From: Odoribacter laneus YIT 12061 | GTDB taxonomy: Bacteria > Bacteroidota > Bacteroidia > Bacteroidales > Marinifilaceae | DNA: 64,000 bases | Reading direction: 5' to 3' | Assembly: GCF_000243215.1 (NCBI RefSeq) | Contig: NZ_JH594596.1 | Span: forward strand, 1,367,305-1,431,304 | In this document: piece by piece, positions 1 through 9,081 of the stretch | Position numbering within the stretch: the stretch's first letter is position 1 | Layout of the letters: every line of letters begins with the position of its first letter | The notes under the pieces: generated by a model | What the model saw: only the letters and a program-made list of their open reading frames with translations | Databases searched by the model: none | Told to the model about the DNA's origin: nothing | Translations under genes and position numbers: made by a program

Positions 1-540
1 AATATGATATCCGACCTCTTGCATAATACCCCGGTAAACGAAACGAGGAGCATCGTCTATCTCAGCACAAGGTATTTGCATTTTTCCCTTTCCGGAAGCT
101 ACAGAACACATTTGCATCAGAGATTGCAAACCGTAAAAACCCCCTGCTTCCTTCCCCCGTATTTCTATACGGGAAGGAGTTACCAGAAGATGGTAAGCTT
201 CTGCCCCCATCTCCTGGGTTCCGGAAGATTGAAAACAAATTGTCTCTTGGTATTTCTTTTTGGCACGGTCTGTAACAGGCAGATCCAAACCGAAATTCCG
301 GCATAAATATTCCTGGAATAAACGGGCGTTAGCTAAATCCGCTTCCGTTTCATACAAAATAGCCGCCTTTTTTACATTCGTAATCTGAAAATATCCCGAA
401 TGAACCTTCACGGACAAAGGTGCCGGAATAATTCCCAAGTTCCGGTCAGACACTTCCGCAACTGCCCCTAAAGGCATATATCCTGCAATCAAACCGAATA
501 AAATGATTTTCCGTATACTAGTAAAACAAATTTTTCCCAT
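1..540 (-). CDS. GH20 beta-N-acetylhexosaminidase, N-terminal part (runs off left edge)
   Basis: The minus-strand frame from the ATG at 538-540 stays open to base 1 (180 codons), so the gene continues outside the window. It opens with a hydrophobic signal peptide. A GH20b-type non-catalytic domain follows, with the usual opening IIPAPLSV near residue 38 and the FYGLQSLMQM strand-helix near residue 137. It ends in DAPRFVYRGIMQEVGYH, which matches the start of the GH20 catalytic barrel. The family removes terminal beta-GlcNAc or GalNAc, here presumably in the periplasm. The ATG lies 10 bp after the murQ stop, so the two are almost certainly co-transcribed. The active site is not in view, so activity cannot be judged. 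Confidence 0.85.
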   Translation of the reverse strand, partial: MGKICFTSIRKIILFGLIAGYMPLGAVAEVSDRNLGIIPAPLSVKVHSGYFQITNVKKAAILYETEADLANARLFQEYLCRNFGLDLPVTDRAKKKYQETICFQSSGTQEMGAEAYHLLVTPSRIEIRGKEAGGFYGLQSLMQMCSVASGKGKMQIPCAEIDDAPRFVYRGIMQEVGYHI

Positions 541-550
541 ACTTTTCTTT

Positions 551-1372
551 TTATACATTTTTACCGGACCGAATAAAGTCCATGGCTTTTTGCACATTCC
601 CACACTTTAAGATAAGCGATTTTGCTTCCTCGTAATCCGTCAATCCCATTTCCACCATCAGCGTTTTAGTTGAACGATCTACCAGTTTATTATTAGTCAG
701 CCGGGCATTTACCATTCGGTTGCCTTTTACCCTCCCCAGCCGGACCATTACAGTCGTACTGATCATATCGAACAACATTTTCTGTACTGTACCACATTTC
801 ATACGGGTACTGCCTGTTATAAATTCCGGTCCCGTAATGACTTCTACCGGATAATCCGAATACGTTGAAATAGGAGAATCGGGATTTCCCACGATAGACC
901 CGCAAGGAATGGAATGTTCCCGGCACTTTTTCAACGTTTCCAGTACATAAGGAGTTGTTCCGCTGGCCGAAATTCCGACGACAATATCTGCCGACGAAAT
1001 TTTTGCCTCCTGTAAAGTTTCCCATCCCTCTTCCACATCGTCTTCTTTTTCTTCCAAAGCTTCCACCAAGTGTTCCACCCCACCGGCCAGAACCACATTT
1101 ACAATACCTTTCTCTATTCCATAGGTATTGGGCAATTCTATGGCATCCAGGACTGAAAGCCGGCCTCCGCTTCCACATCCCAGATAAAACATCCGGCCTC
1201 CGTTTTTCAGCTGTTTTTCGACAGCCGTAATCAAGGCAGCAATATCCGGCAATACTTTTTGTATAGCCAAAGCCACCAGCTGATCTTCCCGGTTGATATC
1301 CCGGATTAATTCCTCTACCGATTTTTTCTCCAAATCCTTGTATTTAGAGGGTTGTTCTGTCAATCTTTCCAT
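551..1372 (-). CDS. murQ: N-acetylmuramic acid 6-phosphate etherase MurQ
   Basis: MurQ cleaves the lactyl ether of MurNAc 6-phosphate to give GlcNAc 6-phosphate and D-lactate in the cytoplasm. The 273-residue length is a little under the usual 295-300. A SIS fold is clear: YLGCGSGGRLSVLDAIELP near residues 63-81 carries the glutamate where the family has its catalytic ECP motif, GISASGTTPYV lies near 133, and the signature ITGSTRMKCGTVQKML lies near 184. A C-terminal UBA-like helical segment follows. It sits between the GH89 and GH20 genes in the same operon, which links the locus to amino sugars. MurQ inside a PUL could mean a MurNAc-containing substrate or simply shared regulation. The kinase that makes its substrate is not adjacent. 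Confidence 0.92.
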   Translation of the reverse strand: MERLTEQPSKYKDLEKKSVEELIRDINREDQLVALAIQKVLPDIAALITAVEKQLKNGGRMFYLGCGSGGRLSVLDAIELPNTYGIEKGIVNVVLAGGVEHLVEALEEKEDDVEEGWETLQEAKISSADIVVGISASGTTPYVLETLKKCREHSIPCGSIVGNPDSPISTYSDYPVEVITGPEFITGSTRMKCGTVQKMLFDMISTTVMVRLGRVKGNRMVNARLTNNKLVDRSTKTLMVEMGLTDYEEAKSLILKCGNVQKAMDFIRSGKNV

Positions 1373-1423
1373 GATTTATTTTTTTGTGTTAGTGTGTTAA
1401 TATTATTTTGATTGAATTCACTC

Positions 1424-3634
1424 TTAAAAATTTACGTCATAAACTTGCTGTAATTTTTTTATGTATTTACCGAACATTCTCTCGGAAACGACCACCGGAT
1501 CTCCCTGAGGAACTGCCGGATATTTTTCCTGTCCGTTTACCCATTCCCACTCCCAGCTTCTTACCCTGTCGTCGCTTGCAGTATGATCGTATTTCCGGCC
1601 TGTTTTTATGCAATCGTATACTTCATCGATAAACAATTGCCAACGTCCTTTGTAAAATCCCTTAAACAAACCCGACCACTGTTTACTGGCATAGTCGTGG
1701 AGGACAGCATCCTTTCCTCCCCACAATGTAATCTGATCCCGGGCATTTTTTTCATACAATTGTTTTTCCGAGGCTGTCTTTCCCCAACTCCTGGCATCTT
1801 CTAACCATTTCCCTAAAAGAAAAGCCTCATGAGTACCCATCAACTCGTCCATATCGTCTATTAATTCCATAAATTCCCGACTATTCCGCGTAAATGCAGG
1901 TAAATCTTTTGTCCGGTAGTCTTCTCCGAATTTTTGCTGGATAATCGTAGCATAGTTGGCCAGAACTTGTTTCCCAACCAAAATCAAATCATAGCGATAA
2001 CACGGATTTTCACCCAACCGATCGGCAGCCTGAAGCAAATATTTCCATGCTTTTATCACTTCTACCGGATTATAAGGTATATCCGTATAAGCCCAATTGT
2101 TGTGCTTCTCAAAAGTCGGACGAGCCGTTATCGCACTTTCGTAATTTCCCTCGTTGGCATAAACCGTTTTGCGGAGAATATCCCAGGCTTTCTCAACAGC
2201 CTCATCCCGGCAGCCATAACGGCTTTCCAGATAAGTCTCAAACCATTCATCCAGCTCCACTGCCGTATTCCTCCAGATATGACTGAAAAGTAAACTATAG
2301 ATAACCGGGTTTTGTTCTATCCCTTCCGGAACAGCTCCCAACCCTAATAGCTGCCCTTTAGCCGGATCAGCCAATACCCGGGACGGTTCTTCCGCCAATT
2401 TAAGGGCATTTCCAAACAACATATTACGGCCTCCGAAATTGTGCAACATACACCAAATCCAAGGTTTCCCATAGAAAGCTTCTGTCCGGTCCCAAATCGG
2501 AAATTCTTCTCCCCAAAGATCTAATACAATCAAATGTTCATCCGGAACAGCCCCTAAATAAGCTTTCATTTGTGCCGGTTTCCAAAAATCCCGTTTGTCG
2601 TGGAACAACCACCCCTGCATCACCCATACTGCTTCCGGATCTACTGCCGCCATGGATTGATAGACAGCTTTACTGATTCCATCCAGATAAGTAGAATCTT
2701 CCGAAGGAGGAAACATCTCATTAAACGTATCGGCCCCGTATAAATGATCTGTACCAAAAGTCCGGATCTGTTCTTCCATAAAACGATTTCCGATCGTCTG
2801 AAACAAAGGATCATCCGCTTCTAACAAATAAGTATCGTCGAAACGTCCTTCCCAGTTCACCTGCCGGAGACGGGCCTCCGGGAAATGCTCTTTAAAGGTA
2901 GGAGGTACATGCCCTGTAAAAGCCGGTAAAATAGGCGTCATACCTAACTCCCGCTCCCGGGCCAATATCTTCTTCTGCAATTCCTCATGACTTTCCATCC
3001 AGCTTTTCGGCAAAGGACCACACCAACCATCGATATTTCCGGCCCAAAACCACATAAAGTAACCGGGACCGGTAAAAAAGCGGTCCATATCCTCATCCGT
3101 AAAGCCCATACTCCGGTATACACGGTCCCACACCGCATTCTGCCCGGTCATAGCCAAAGGCATATTCACTCCGTGCAAAGCCATATAATCGATCTCTTTC
3201 TGCCAACGCTCCCAATCCCACCACGCAGCCGTATAACTAAACGTACAGTAGTTAAAATAATGCCGGTAAACATAAGGGGTTACTTTTCTCACCTTCTGTT
3301 TCACCTCCGGAAGCGGATCCGGCAACTGCATATGAGAAGCATTCCAACCATATTGGCAATGAGCATATTCGTTGAGGTAATGGTTCAATGCACTGGCTAC
3401 AGAAATACCATTATTTCCCCTCAACACAATCTTTTTCCCTTTCTGTTCCAGCTCAAAAACGTCTTTTCCATTCTCCCGGGCCACATATTCTACCTTAAAA
3501 TGGTCGGCTTTCTCACCGACGACCCGTTTAATTAAAGCATAGGCCGCTTCCTTATCCAGTGTTCCTTTTTTATCAGTACACCCGGCAAGCATACAGCCGA
3601 TACATAGCCATACTATCCCTATTATATATCTCAT
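1424..3634 (-). CDS. GH89 alpha-N-acetylglucosaminidase, lipoprotein
   Basis: A 736-residue lipoprotein: the signal peptide ends in a lipobox (CMLAGC, Cys18), so it is anchored to a membrane and possibly on the surface. It has an N-terminal NAGLU-N type domain, then the NAGLU barrel. Family landmarks include NMPLAMTGQNAVWDRVY near residue 155, FMWFWAGNIDGWCGPLP, GADTFNEMFPPSED near 300, and PWIWCMLHNFGGRNMLFGN near 395, and a helical C-terminal domain follows. GH89 enzymes remove terminal alpha-linked GlcNAc, as found on gastric mucin O-glycans and in heparan sulfate. It lies 18 bp downstream of the tachylectin-like lipoprotein gene and belongs to the same operon. Family assignment is firm; the natural substrate is inferred. 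Confidence 0.93.
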   Translation of the reverse strand: MRYIIGIVWLCIGCMLAGCTDKKGTLDKEAAYALIKRVVGEKADHFKVEYVARENGKDVFELEQKGKKIVLRGNNGISVASALNHYLNEYAHCQYGWNASHMQLPDPLPEVKQKVRKVTPYVYRHYFNYCTFSYTAAWWDWERWQKEIDYMALHGVNMPLAMTGQNAVWDRVYRSMGFTDEDMDRFFTGPGYFMWFWAGNIDGWCGPLPKSWMESHEELQKKILARERELGMTPILPAFTGHVPPTFKEHFPEARLRQVNWEGRFDDTYLLEADDPLFQTIGNRFMEEQIRTFGTDHLYGADTFNEMFPPSEDSTYLDGISKAVYQSMAAVDPEAVWVMQGWLFHDKRDFWKPAQMKAYLGAVPDEHLIVLDLWGEEFPIWDRTEAFYGKPWIWCMLHNFGGRNMLFGNALKLAEEPSRVLADPAKGQLLGLGAVPEGIEQNPVIYSLLFSHIWRNTAVELDEWFETYLESRYGCRDEAVEKAWDILRKTVYANEGNYESAITARPTFEKHNNWAYTDIPYNPVEVIKAWKYLLQAADRLGENPCYRYDLILVGKQVLANYATIIQQKFGEDYRTKDLPAFTRNSREFMELIDDMDELMGTHEAFLLGKWLEDARSWGKTASEKQLYEKNARDQITLWGGKDAVLHDYASKQWSGLFKGFYKGRWQLFIDEVYDCIKTGRKYDHTASDDRVRSWEWEWVNGQEKYPAVPQGDPVVVSERMFGKYIKKLQQVYDVNF

Positions 3635-3652
3635 ACCTTATAAGTTTTTTAA

Positions 3653-4885
3653 TTATTCAGTTTCCGTATTTTCTTCCTCCGCTTTCAAAGGCCAGAAAGC
3701 CCTCGGATCAAACTCATACCGCCAGAGATCTCCATTGGCATCCAAAGCCAGCAAATCCGTTCCGCACACGACCAACTTTTCGAAGATCCAGCCAGATCCC
3801 ACTTGTCTCCTAGCACTCGTAACATAATCATCACTTAGAGGTATTTCCCATAAATTACCTCCGGCTTCCAAGGCCAGAATAGAATTCCCATAACACAGGA
3901 TTTGTTTATAATCCCCCCACCCCTGACTTTCAATATCGGAGCAATTGGGGAAATCGAAGTCTCCATTCTGATTAATCGGGTACTTTGTCAATGCATCCCC
4001 ATTGACGGCTAAAAATGCCAGATTTTTGAAAGGCACGATTTGAGAGGCTCCTCCCCAACCCCAGCCAATCTCACGCTGTCCCAGGAAGTTATACTGATCG
4101 TCGATTATATATTGCGCCAGATTCTGATCAGGATTCCGGATAATAAACCGATTGTCGGGCATATAAAACATCACGTCGATACCATTCCAGCCCTGGCCGA
4201 TCTGACGAGGCTCCTGAAAAATACCGTCTTCATCGGACTGATACAATTGCAAATTATCGTTTTCATCTATCCGGATCAGATCTTTCTCCCGGCAAAGAAG
4301 CGGTTTTGTCACGGCCTGCCCGAAAGAATAAACCTTCACGGAAGGTACCTGTCCGGGCAAATAAGAACCGGTAAAAAGGAAATAAGTCGTCTTGTAATTC
4401 TCCAACACCGGAATTTCACTGTTTGTCTCTGCAAGGGTCACCGGCAGTAGATAAGAATCCGGCACGGAGACATACCCCATAGCACTTACATTGATATAAA
4501 GCGGTAAGCTCTGCTGATTCCCGGCCGGGATGTAAGTTTCCTGTTGCGGAAATTCCCAGCATTCCCGGGGAAGTAAACTATAATCCGTCCCTTGACGGGC
4601 ATTAAATTCTTCCACTAATTTTTCATCAATCTGAAAGGTAATATGAATATCCGAATCCGCCGCTTGCGGTCCCCCCAGATAAGCAGCTACCAAATAAGAC
4701 TGTACCCCTTCTTTTACATATACCGTCTGATTGGAAGGTCTGTAATAAGCCTGCGGCATATAAAGAGAAGTATACTGTCCCGGATCGGGAATATCTTCCA
4801 GATAAGCTTTCACTTCGTCCGAACAAGCTTCTGACAACACAAACAGTCCGGCCAATATCATATAGAATAATCGATTTTTTTTCAT
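3653..4885 (-). CDS. DUF1735 plus tachylectin-2-like propeller surface lipoprotein
   Basis: The frame could open at 4957, inside susD, but the ATG at 4883-4885 begins a proper signal peptide with a lipobox (SEAC), giving 410 residues. Residues about 30-180 look like the DUF1735 (BT_3987-type) domain found in SusE/F-position surface glycan-binding lipoproteins. The C-terminal half has repeated units of about 47 residues with the recurring signature GxGW: IGQGWNGID, IGWGWGGAS, QGWGDYKQI and VGSGWIFEKL, each followed by a strand such as LLALDANGDLWRY. This resembles the five-bladed tachylectin-2 propeller, a GlcNAc/GalNAc lectin. Its place after susD and before the GH89 gene suggests a surface GlcNAc-binding protein. 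The lectin role is inference. Confidence 0.8.
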   Translation of the reverse strand: MKKNRLFYMILAGLFVLSEACSDEVKAYLEDIPDPGQYTSLYMPQAYYRPSNQTVYVKEGVQSYLVAAYLGGPQAADSDIHITFQIDEKLVEEFNARQGTDYSLLPRECWEFPQQETYIPAGNQQSLPLYINVSAMGYVSVPDSYLLPVTLAETNSEIPVLENYKTTYFLFTGSYLPGQVPSVKVYSFGQAVTKPLLCREKDLIRIDENDNLQLYQSDEDGIFQEPRQIGQGWNGIDVMFYMPDNRFIIRNPDQNLAQYIIDDQYNFLGQREIGWGWGGASQIVPFKNLAFLAVNGDALTKYPINQNGDFDFPNCSDIESQGWGDYKQILCYGNSILALEAGGNLWEIPLSDDYVTSARRQVGSGWIFEKLVVCGTDLLALDANGDLWRYEFDPRAFWPLKAEEENTETE

Positions 4886-4950
4886 CACTTTAATATTACA
4901 ATTATACAAGCTGTCATTGCGACTAAACAATCTATTCGGATTTGATAAAC

Positions 4951-6750
4951 TTACCAACCCGGATTTTGTACCAAATTCGGATTCTTATCAATCTCATCCT
5001 GGAAAATCGGGAATAAATAATGAGTAGGAGCTTTAAATATACGGTTCTCTATAAGAGTACGCTTGTAATAAGCCTCATCTTGTAAAGAAGCCCCGGCAGA
5101 AATATTCATCCCCCAGATCGGACCGTTATCTGTTTTTTCGGCAATCTTCCAACGGTGGCAATCAAAATAGCGATGGGTTTCGAAAGCCAGTTCGATCCGT
5201 CTTTCATGCCGGATTCGCTCGCGCATCTCCGATTTCGACAAGTCCTTCGGTAATGCAGGCATACCGGCTCTATCCCGAATCTGATTTACGTAATAATAAA
5301 CATCGCTAACAGGCCCTTCCGCTTCATTTAACGCCTCCGCATAGTCCAGATAGATTTCTCCCAAACGGAACAATATCCAGGTTTTCAAGGAGAAAATTCC
5401 CTGAGGAATATTACAGGTTTCGTCTACATATTTTTTCAGTAAATAACCGGTCGTACAATAATCCCGCCCTTCATTTCCACGGCCGTCAGCTCCGGTATTC
5501 CACAATTCTATCTGTTTGTCTTTAAACATAGCTCCATTGTAAGCTACAGTAGCATAAAAACGAGGATCCCGGTGAACATACATATTTCTGACACCTGCCG
5601 GCCAACGTCCCGCCGGACCGGCTTCTTCGGCATATCCCGTTTCTTTATAGCCGGAACGGGAATCAATGATAGGAGACCCATCGCTGGTATAACCGGTGAT
5701 CGGAATAATTCCATTGTCCATTTCGTAGGCATCCACTTGCTGCTGAGTAACATTCCAGCCGGCCCATCCGCCCTGACTACGCGGGAAACCGCATTTTTCC
5801 GGTACAGGTTCTACCCCACAATTACGGCCCAATATCACTTCGTCATTATAACGATCCAAAAACAGACGGTAATAGTTTTGTACCGGATCATCATCCGCTG
5901 TCCGATAAAGCGTATAACCTGCAGCTTCACATTCTTCAATACATTTTTTTGCGGCAGCAGCAGCCTCAGCCCACCATTTCTCTTCTTTTACCTGCGGAAA
6001 CAACTCGACCCCCGCATTATCTTTAAAATTCGCATAGTCCGGATTGCCGTTCCATAAATCACTGGCTCGGTAAAGAAGCAAACGGGCTTTTAAAGCATAA
6101 GCGACAGCCGCAGTCATACGCCCGGTCTGACGATTGTTAATCGCCCGCATAGGCAATAAAGGTATAGCCCGGTCGCACTCCCTCAACACAAAGTTGATAC
6201 AACTATCTAAGGGCTGACGTCTGATTTGAGTAAAATCGTCCGAAACGTCGGCAGCATAATTCATGATAGGACTAGGGCCGTAAACACGCATGACATAAAA
6301 ATGATAAAGAGCCCTCAATAAAATTGCCTCTCCTATCCAACGGTCTTTGTCTTTCGCCGTAAATTCCTCTGAAAGCGGAGTGATGTGAATATTGTCCAGG
6401 AAAATGTTGGATTTACGTACTCCTTCATACATATTAATCCATACCCTTCCGGTGGCATTATAAGCATTCCAGGCTCCCCGGTTCATCAATTTACCGAATT
6501 TCTCCGGCCAGGGCACATTAAACTCATCAGAAGCCAACACAAAAGGATTTATATCCGCCATATCCGTAAAATGAATTTCCATCGGTAAATCCGCATAGGC
6601 ATCTGTTAAAAAACTTTCGGCATAATTCCGTTGCAGGAAAGCTTCTTGTATGGTAATATCTTCCTCAGGCGCTTTGTCCAGAAAATCCGAACAAGAAAAA
6701 GCCAGTAAGGTCAGGAGGACTCCAGCTGCTATTTTAAATATATATTTCAT
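4951..6750 (-). CDS. SusD/RagB-family glycan-binding outer-membrane lipoprotein
   Basis: A 599-residue protein with a lipoprotein signal peptide (LLAFSC, Cys20) followed by SDFLDKAPEED, a standard SusD start. TPR-like helices come next (KDRWIGEAILLRALYHFYVMRVYG), and the C-terminal RagB/SusD segment contains GEIYLDYAEALNEAEG and RIELAFETHRYFDCHRWK. SusD lids close over SusC transporters and capture oligosaccharides at the cell surface. It lies directly downstream of the disrupted susC, so without an intact SusC partner it probably cannot support uptake. Its expression may also suffer from the insertion upstream. Confidence 0.95.
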   Translation of the reverse strand: MKYIFKIAAGVLLTLLAFSCSDFLDKAPEEDITIQEAFLQRNYAESFLTDAYADLPMEIHFTDMADINPFVLASDEFNVPWPEKFGKLMNRGAWNAYNATGRVWINMYEGVRKSNIFLDNIHITPLSEEFTAKDKDRWIGEAILLRALYHFYVMRVYGPSPIMNYAADVSDDFTQIRRQPLDSCINFVLRECDRAIPLLPMRAINNRQTGRMTAAVAYALKARLLLYRASDLWNGNPDYANFKDNAGVELFPQVKEEKWWAEAAAAAKKCIEECEAAGYTLYRTADDDPVQNYYRLFLDRYNDEVILGRNCGVEPVPEKCGFPRSQGGWAGWNVTQQQVDAYEMDNGIIPITGYTSDGSPIIDSRSGYKETGYAEEAGPAGRWPAGVRNMYVHRDPRFYATVAYNGAMFKDKQIELWNTGADGRGNEGRDYCTTGYLLKKYVDETCNIPQGIFSLKTWILFRLGEIYLDYAEALNEAEGPVSDVYYYVNQIRDRAGMPALPKDLSKSEMRERIRHERRIELAFETHRYFDCHRWKIAEKTDNGPIWGMNISAGASLQDEAYYKRTLIENRIFKAPTHYLFPIFQDEIDKNPNLVQNPGW

Positions 6751-6798
6751 TTTTAATCTTTTTTACAGAATTCAACTAAAATCTTTCAAAGGAATGTT

Positions 6799-7923
6799 TT
6801 AATTAAAATCGATCTGGAAACCGATATTAAAGCTTCGTTGCAACGGATATTGTCCCCATCCGTCGTTTGATTCCGGATCCATAATTTTTACATGATCCCA
6901 GGTATGAAGATTCATTCCGTTGAGGAATACCCGGAACTGACTGATTCCGTATTTTTTATTGATATTTTTCAGTGTATATCCAATCTCTGCATTCCGGAAC
7001 CGCAAATAATTTCCATTCTTTTTCCACACCGTAGAAGTAACAAAATTATTGGGGTTATTTCCTACATCGATAGCCGGATAACGAGCGTTGGGATTTTCAG
7101 GCGTCCAACGATTATCGTAGTATTCTTTCAAAATGTTGTTTGAACCCAATCCGTCGTAAAAAGCCCACATTCCAAAACCTCCAATATCTACAGTCGCATG
7201 AGCTGCTCCGGTAAAATATACACTTAAATCAAATCCCTTGTATCCGACAGTACCTCCGAATCCGAAAGAGATTTCCGGTAAACGGGGATAGCCAATGGCC
7301 ACCTGATCATAAGAATCAATCACCCCGTCTCCATTAATATCTTTGTATTTTACATCTCCCGGACGTACACTACCTAAAGCTTGATAAGGACTACTCTGTA
7401 TATCGGCTTCATCCCGGAAAAATCCTTCTGCCACAAACCCGAAAGGTTGATTTAAACGTTTTCCCTTTCCGGATAAATAGGGATATTTTTTTGCCGGTTC
7501 GTCATTTTCAATCACCTTATTGCGGGCAAATGTAAAATTCCCCCTGAAAGAATAGAAGAAACCGGAATTCGTTGTATTTCGGACTTCCAATAAAGCATCC
7601 ACTCCCTTATTCTTTATTTTACCGATATTTCCATAGGGTATGGACCACGGATAAATACCCGTTACCTGCGGAATCGTAGCCCGTTGTAATAAAATACCTT
7701 TCCGGGATTCATGGAAAAAGTCTACTTGCAAAGAAATTTTATCGTTGAACAACCCCAGATCGAAACCAACATCCGTTTTGGTAGATTCTTCCCAAGTCAC
7801 ATTCGGATTGCCGATTGCATTTTCTTCCATTCCTTTATACTGCGTCTGTTCGTCTCCGAAATAATAATACTGACCATCCGTATTGACAGTACTCAAAAAC
7901 AAGAAACGCTGTCCAATTTGATC
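6799..7923 (-). pseudogene. susC, 3' fragment after IS insertion
   Basis: This is the C-terminal barrel part of a SusC TonB-dependent transporter, beginning at the duplicated GATC and continuing as QIGQRFLFLSTVNTDG to the terminal beta strand (SFNIGFQIDFN). Residues such as DINGDGVIDSYDQVAIGYP and RNAEIGYTLKN are typical of SusC. The open frame can be extended back into the insertion element to an ATG at 8037, but those first residues are IS sequence. Joined to 9078-11142 at a single GATC copy, the frame is continuous (3186 nt, 1061 residues), so the gene was intact before the insertion. On its own this piece lacks plug and signal peptide and cannot work. Confidence 0.93.
7920..7923. repeat. 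Target-site duplication, left copy (GATC)
   Basis: The tetranucleotide GATC flanks the insertion element here and again at 9078-9081. Keeping one copy and removing the element restores codons reading G-N-D-Q-I-G-Q-R, the expected SusC sequence, which supports a genuine 4-bp duplication. Confidence 0.85.
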
Positions 7924-9077
7924 GCTGAATTCAACTTGCAAATGCAACAGAATTCTGATTAATAATTTGTTTAAATATTTCGTTTGGCGTGAGGTATCCA
8001 AGTCTTTTACGAGGTCGATTATTGAGTTTATTTTCAATCCACTTAATCTGTTTGTTGGTTACTTCACTAAAGTCCTTACCCTTTGGGATATACTGCCTGA
8101 TAAGCCCGTTGGTGTTTTCATTGGCACCACGTTCCCATGAGTGGTATGGTTTGCAAAAATAGAATTTTATTTCCAATTTTTGCGCAATTTCCTCGTGCTT
8201 TGCAAACTCCTTTCCATTGTCAGCCGTAATTGTGTGTATTAAGTTTTTCACTTTCCGCAGTGCCCATACTGCAATCTTAGCTACCGGGATGGCTTCTTTT
8301 CCCGACAACTTGCGTATCCAGACCCTGCTTGTTGCTCTGTCGTTAATGGTAAGAATGGCACCTTTGTGGTTCTTACCAATAATTGTATCTATCTCTAAAT
8401 CACCAAATCTCTCCTTCAGTTCCACTATCTCGGGACGCTCATCAATATCCACCCTGCCTGGGATAAATCCTCGCCCTGCATTTTTAGAACCACGTTTGGC
8501 ATACCTGCGACCTTGTCTGCGAAGATATTTGTGCAGTTTGCCACCCCGCCGCTTATCCTCCCAAATCCAGCGATATATCGTTTCGTGAGATACCATCGCA
8601 ATTCCCTCCAAGCGGCTCCTGCCGACAATCTGCTCCGGGCTGAATCCTTTCTTCAACAGCTTTATTATCCGTTTTCTCATTGCCGGTGTAAGCACTTCCT
8701 TGCGATGTTTTTGCTGCTTGCGCCTGTCTGCTTTTCGCTGGGCAAGCTCCATGCTATAGCTACCACTTCGGGCGTCGCAATTGCGCTTTATCTCCCTGTA
8801 AACAGTGCTTTTATCTACTCCGATAGCTTCCGCTATTGCTTTTTTGCTCATCGGTATTTGCAACATCATAGAAATTGCATACCTTTGTTCCTCGGTTATA
8901 TGTTTGCTCATCTGCAACTTTTTTTTCTTTGGACGGACAATTAAAGCAAAGATAGCAAACTTTATCCATTCAGAGTGAGAGAAAGGGGGACATTGTCTCT
9001 CTTTCCTCTCTGAAAAATAAATGTTTTTATTGCTTATTATCCGCACCCAAAAAGTTGCATTTATAAGTTGAACTCAA
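7924..9077 (-). mobile_element. IS30-family insertion sequence, IS4351-like
   Basis: The element is 1154 bp, bounded by imperfect terminal inverted repeats of about 23 bp. Reading inward, the left end is TGAATTCAACTTGCAAATGC... and the right end TGAGTTCAACTTATAAATGC..., with three mismatches. A 4-bp GATC duplication flanks it. It carries one 326-codon transposase gene on the minus strand, in the same direction as the host susC. Element size and transposase length match what is known of IS4351 (about 1155 bp, 326 residues), found in Bacteroides transposons. Ends and duplication are intact, so the insertion looks recent. IS4351 supplies the promoter for ermF in those transposons, so outward transcription into the rest of the PUL is possible. 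Confidence 0.93.
7931..8911 (-). CDS. IS30-family transposase (IS4351-like)
   Basis: The frame runs back to a GTG at 9046, but the ATG at 8909-8911 (MSKHITEEQRYAISMML) gives 326 residues and starts exactly at the family helix-turn-helix, so it is preferred. The N-terminal HTH includes KKAIAEAIGVDKSTVYREIKR, followed by a second HTH with GFSPEQIVGR and VSHETIYRWIW. The DDE catalytic core has DLEIDTI, TADNGKEFAKH and the final glutamate in WERGANENTNG, with the typical IS30 ending RPRKRLGYLTPNEIF. All three acidic residues are present, so it is probably active. The gene nearly fills the element, stopping 7 bp inside the left end. Confidence 0.95.
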   Translation of the reverse strand: MSKHITEEQRYAISMMLQIPMSKKAIAEAIGVDKSTVYREIKRNCDARSGSYSMELAQRKADRRKQQKHRKEVLTPAMRKRIIKLLKKGFSPEQIVGRSRLEGIAMVSHETIYRWIWEDKRRGGKLHKYLRRQGRRYAKRGSKNAGRGFIPGRVDIDERPEIVELKERFGDLEIDTIIGKNHKGAILTINDRATSRVWIRKLSGKEAIPVAKIAVWALRKVKNLIHTITADNGKEFAKHEEIAQKLEIKFYFCKPYHSWERGANENTNGLIRQYIPKGKDFSEVTNKQIKWIENKLNNRPRKRLGYLTPNEIFKQIINQNSVAFAS

Positions 9078-9081
9078 GATC
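9078..9081. repeat. Target-site duplication, right copy (GATC)
   Basis: Second copy of the GATC flanking the insertion element; see 7920-7923. The susC coding frame crosses this copy unchanged up to the element. Confidence 0.85.

Noticed and set aside
4-306. A 100-codon plus-strand frame at the left edge.
   Set aside because: It is the reverse shadow of the GH20 coding sequence, which has clear family motifs on the minus strand.
7924-8037. An ATG at 8037 as the start of a separate gene for the susC 3' part.
   Set aside because: The first residues are translated from the insertion element; the homology to SusC begins only at the GATC duplication.
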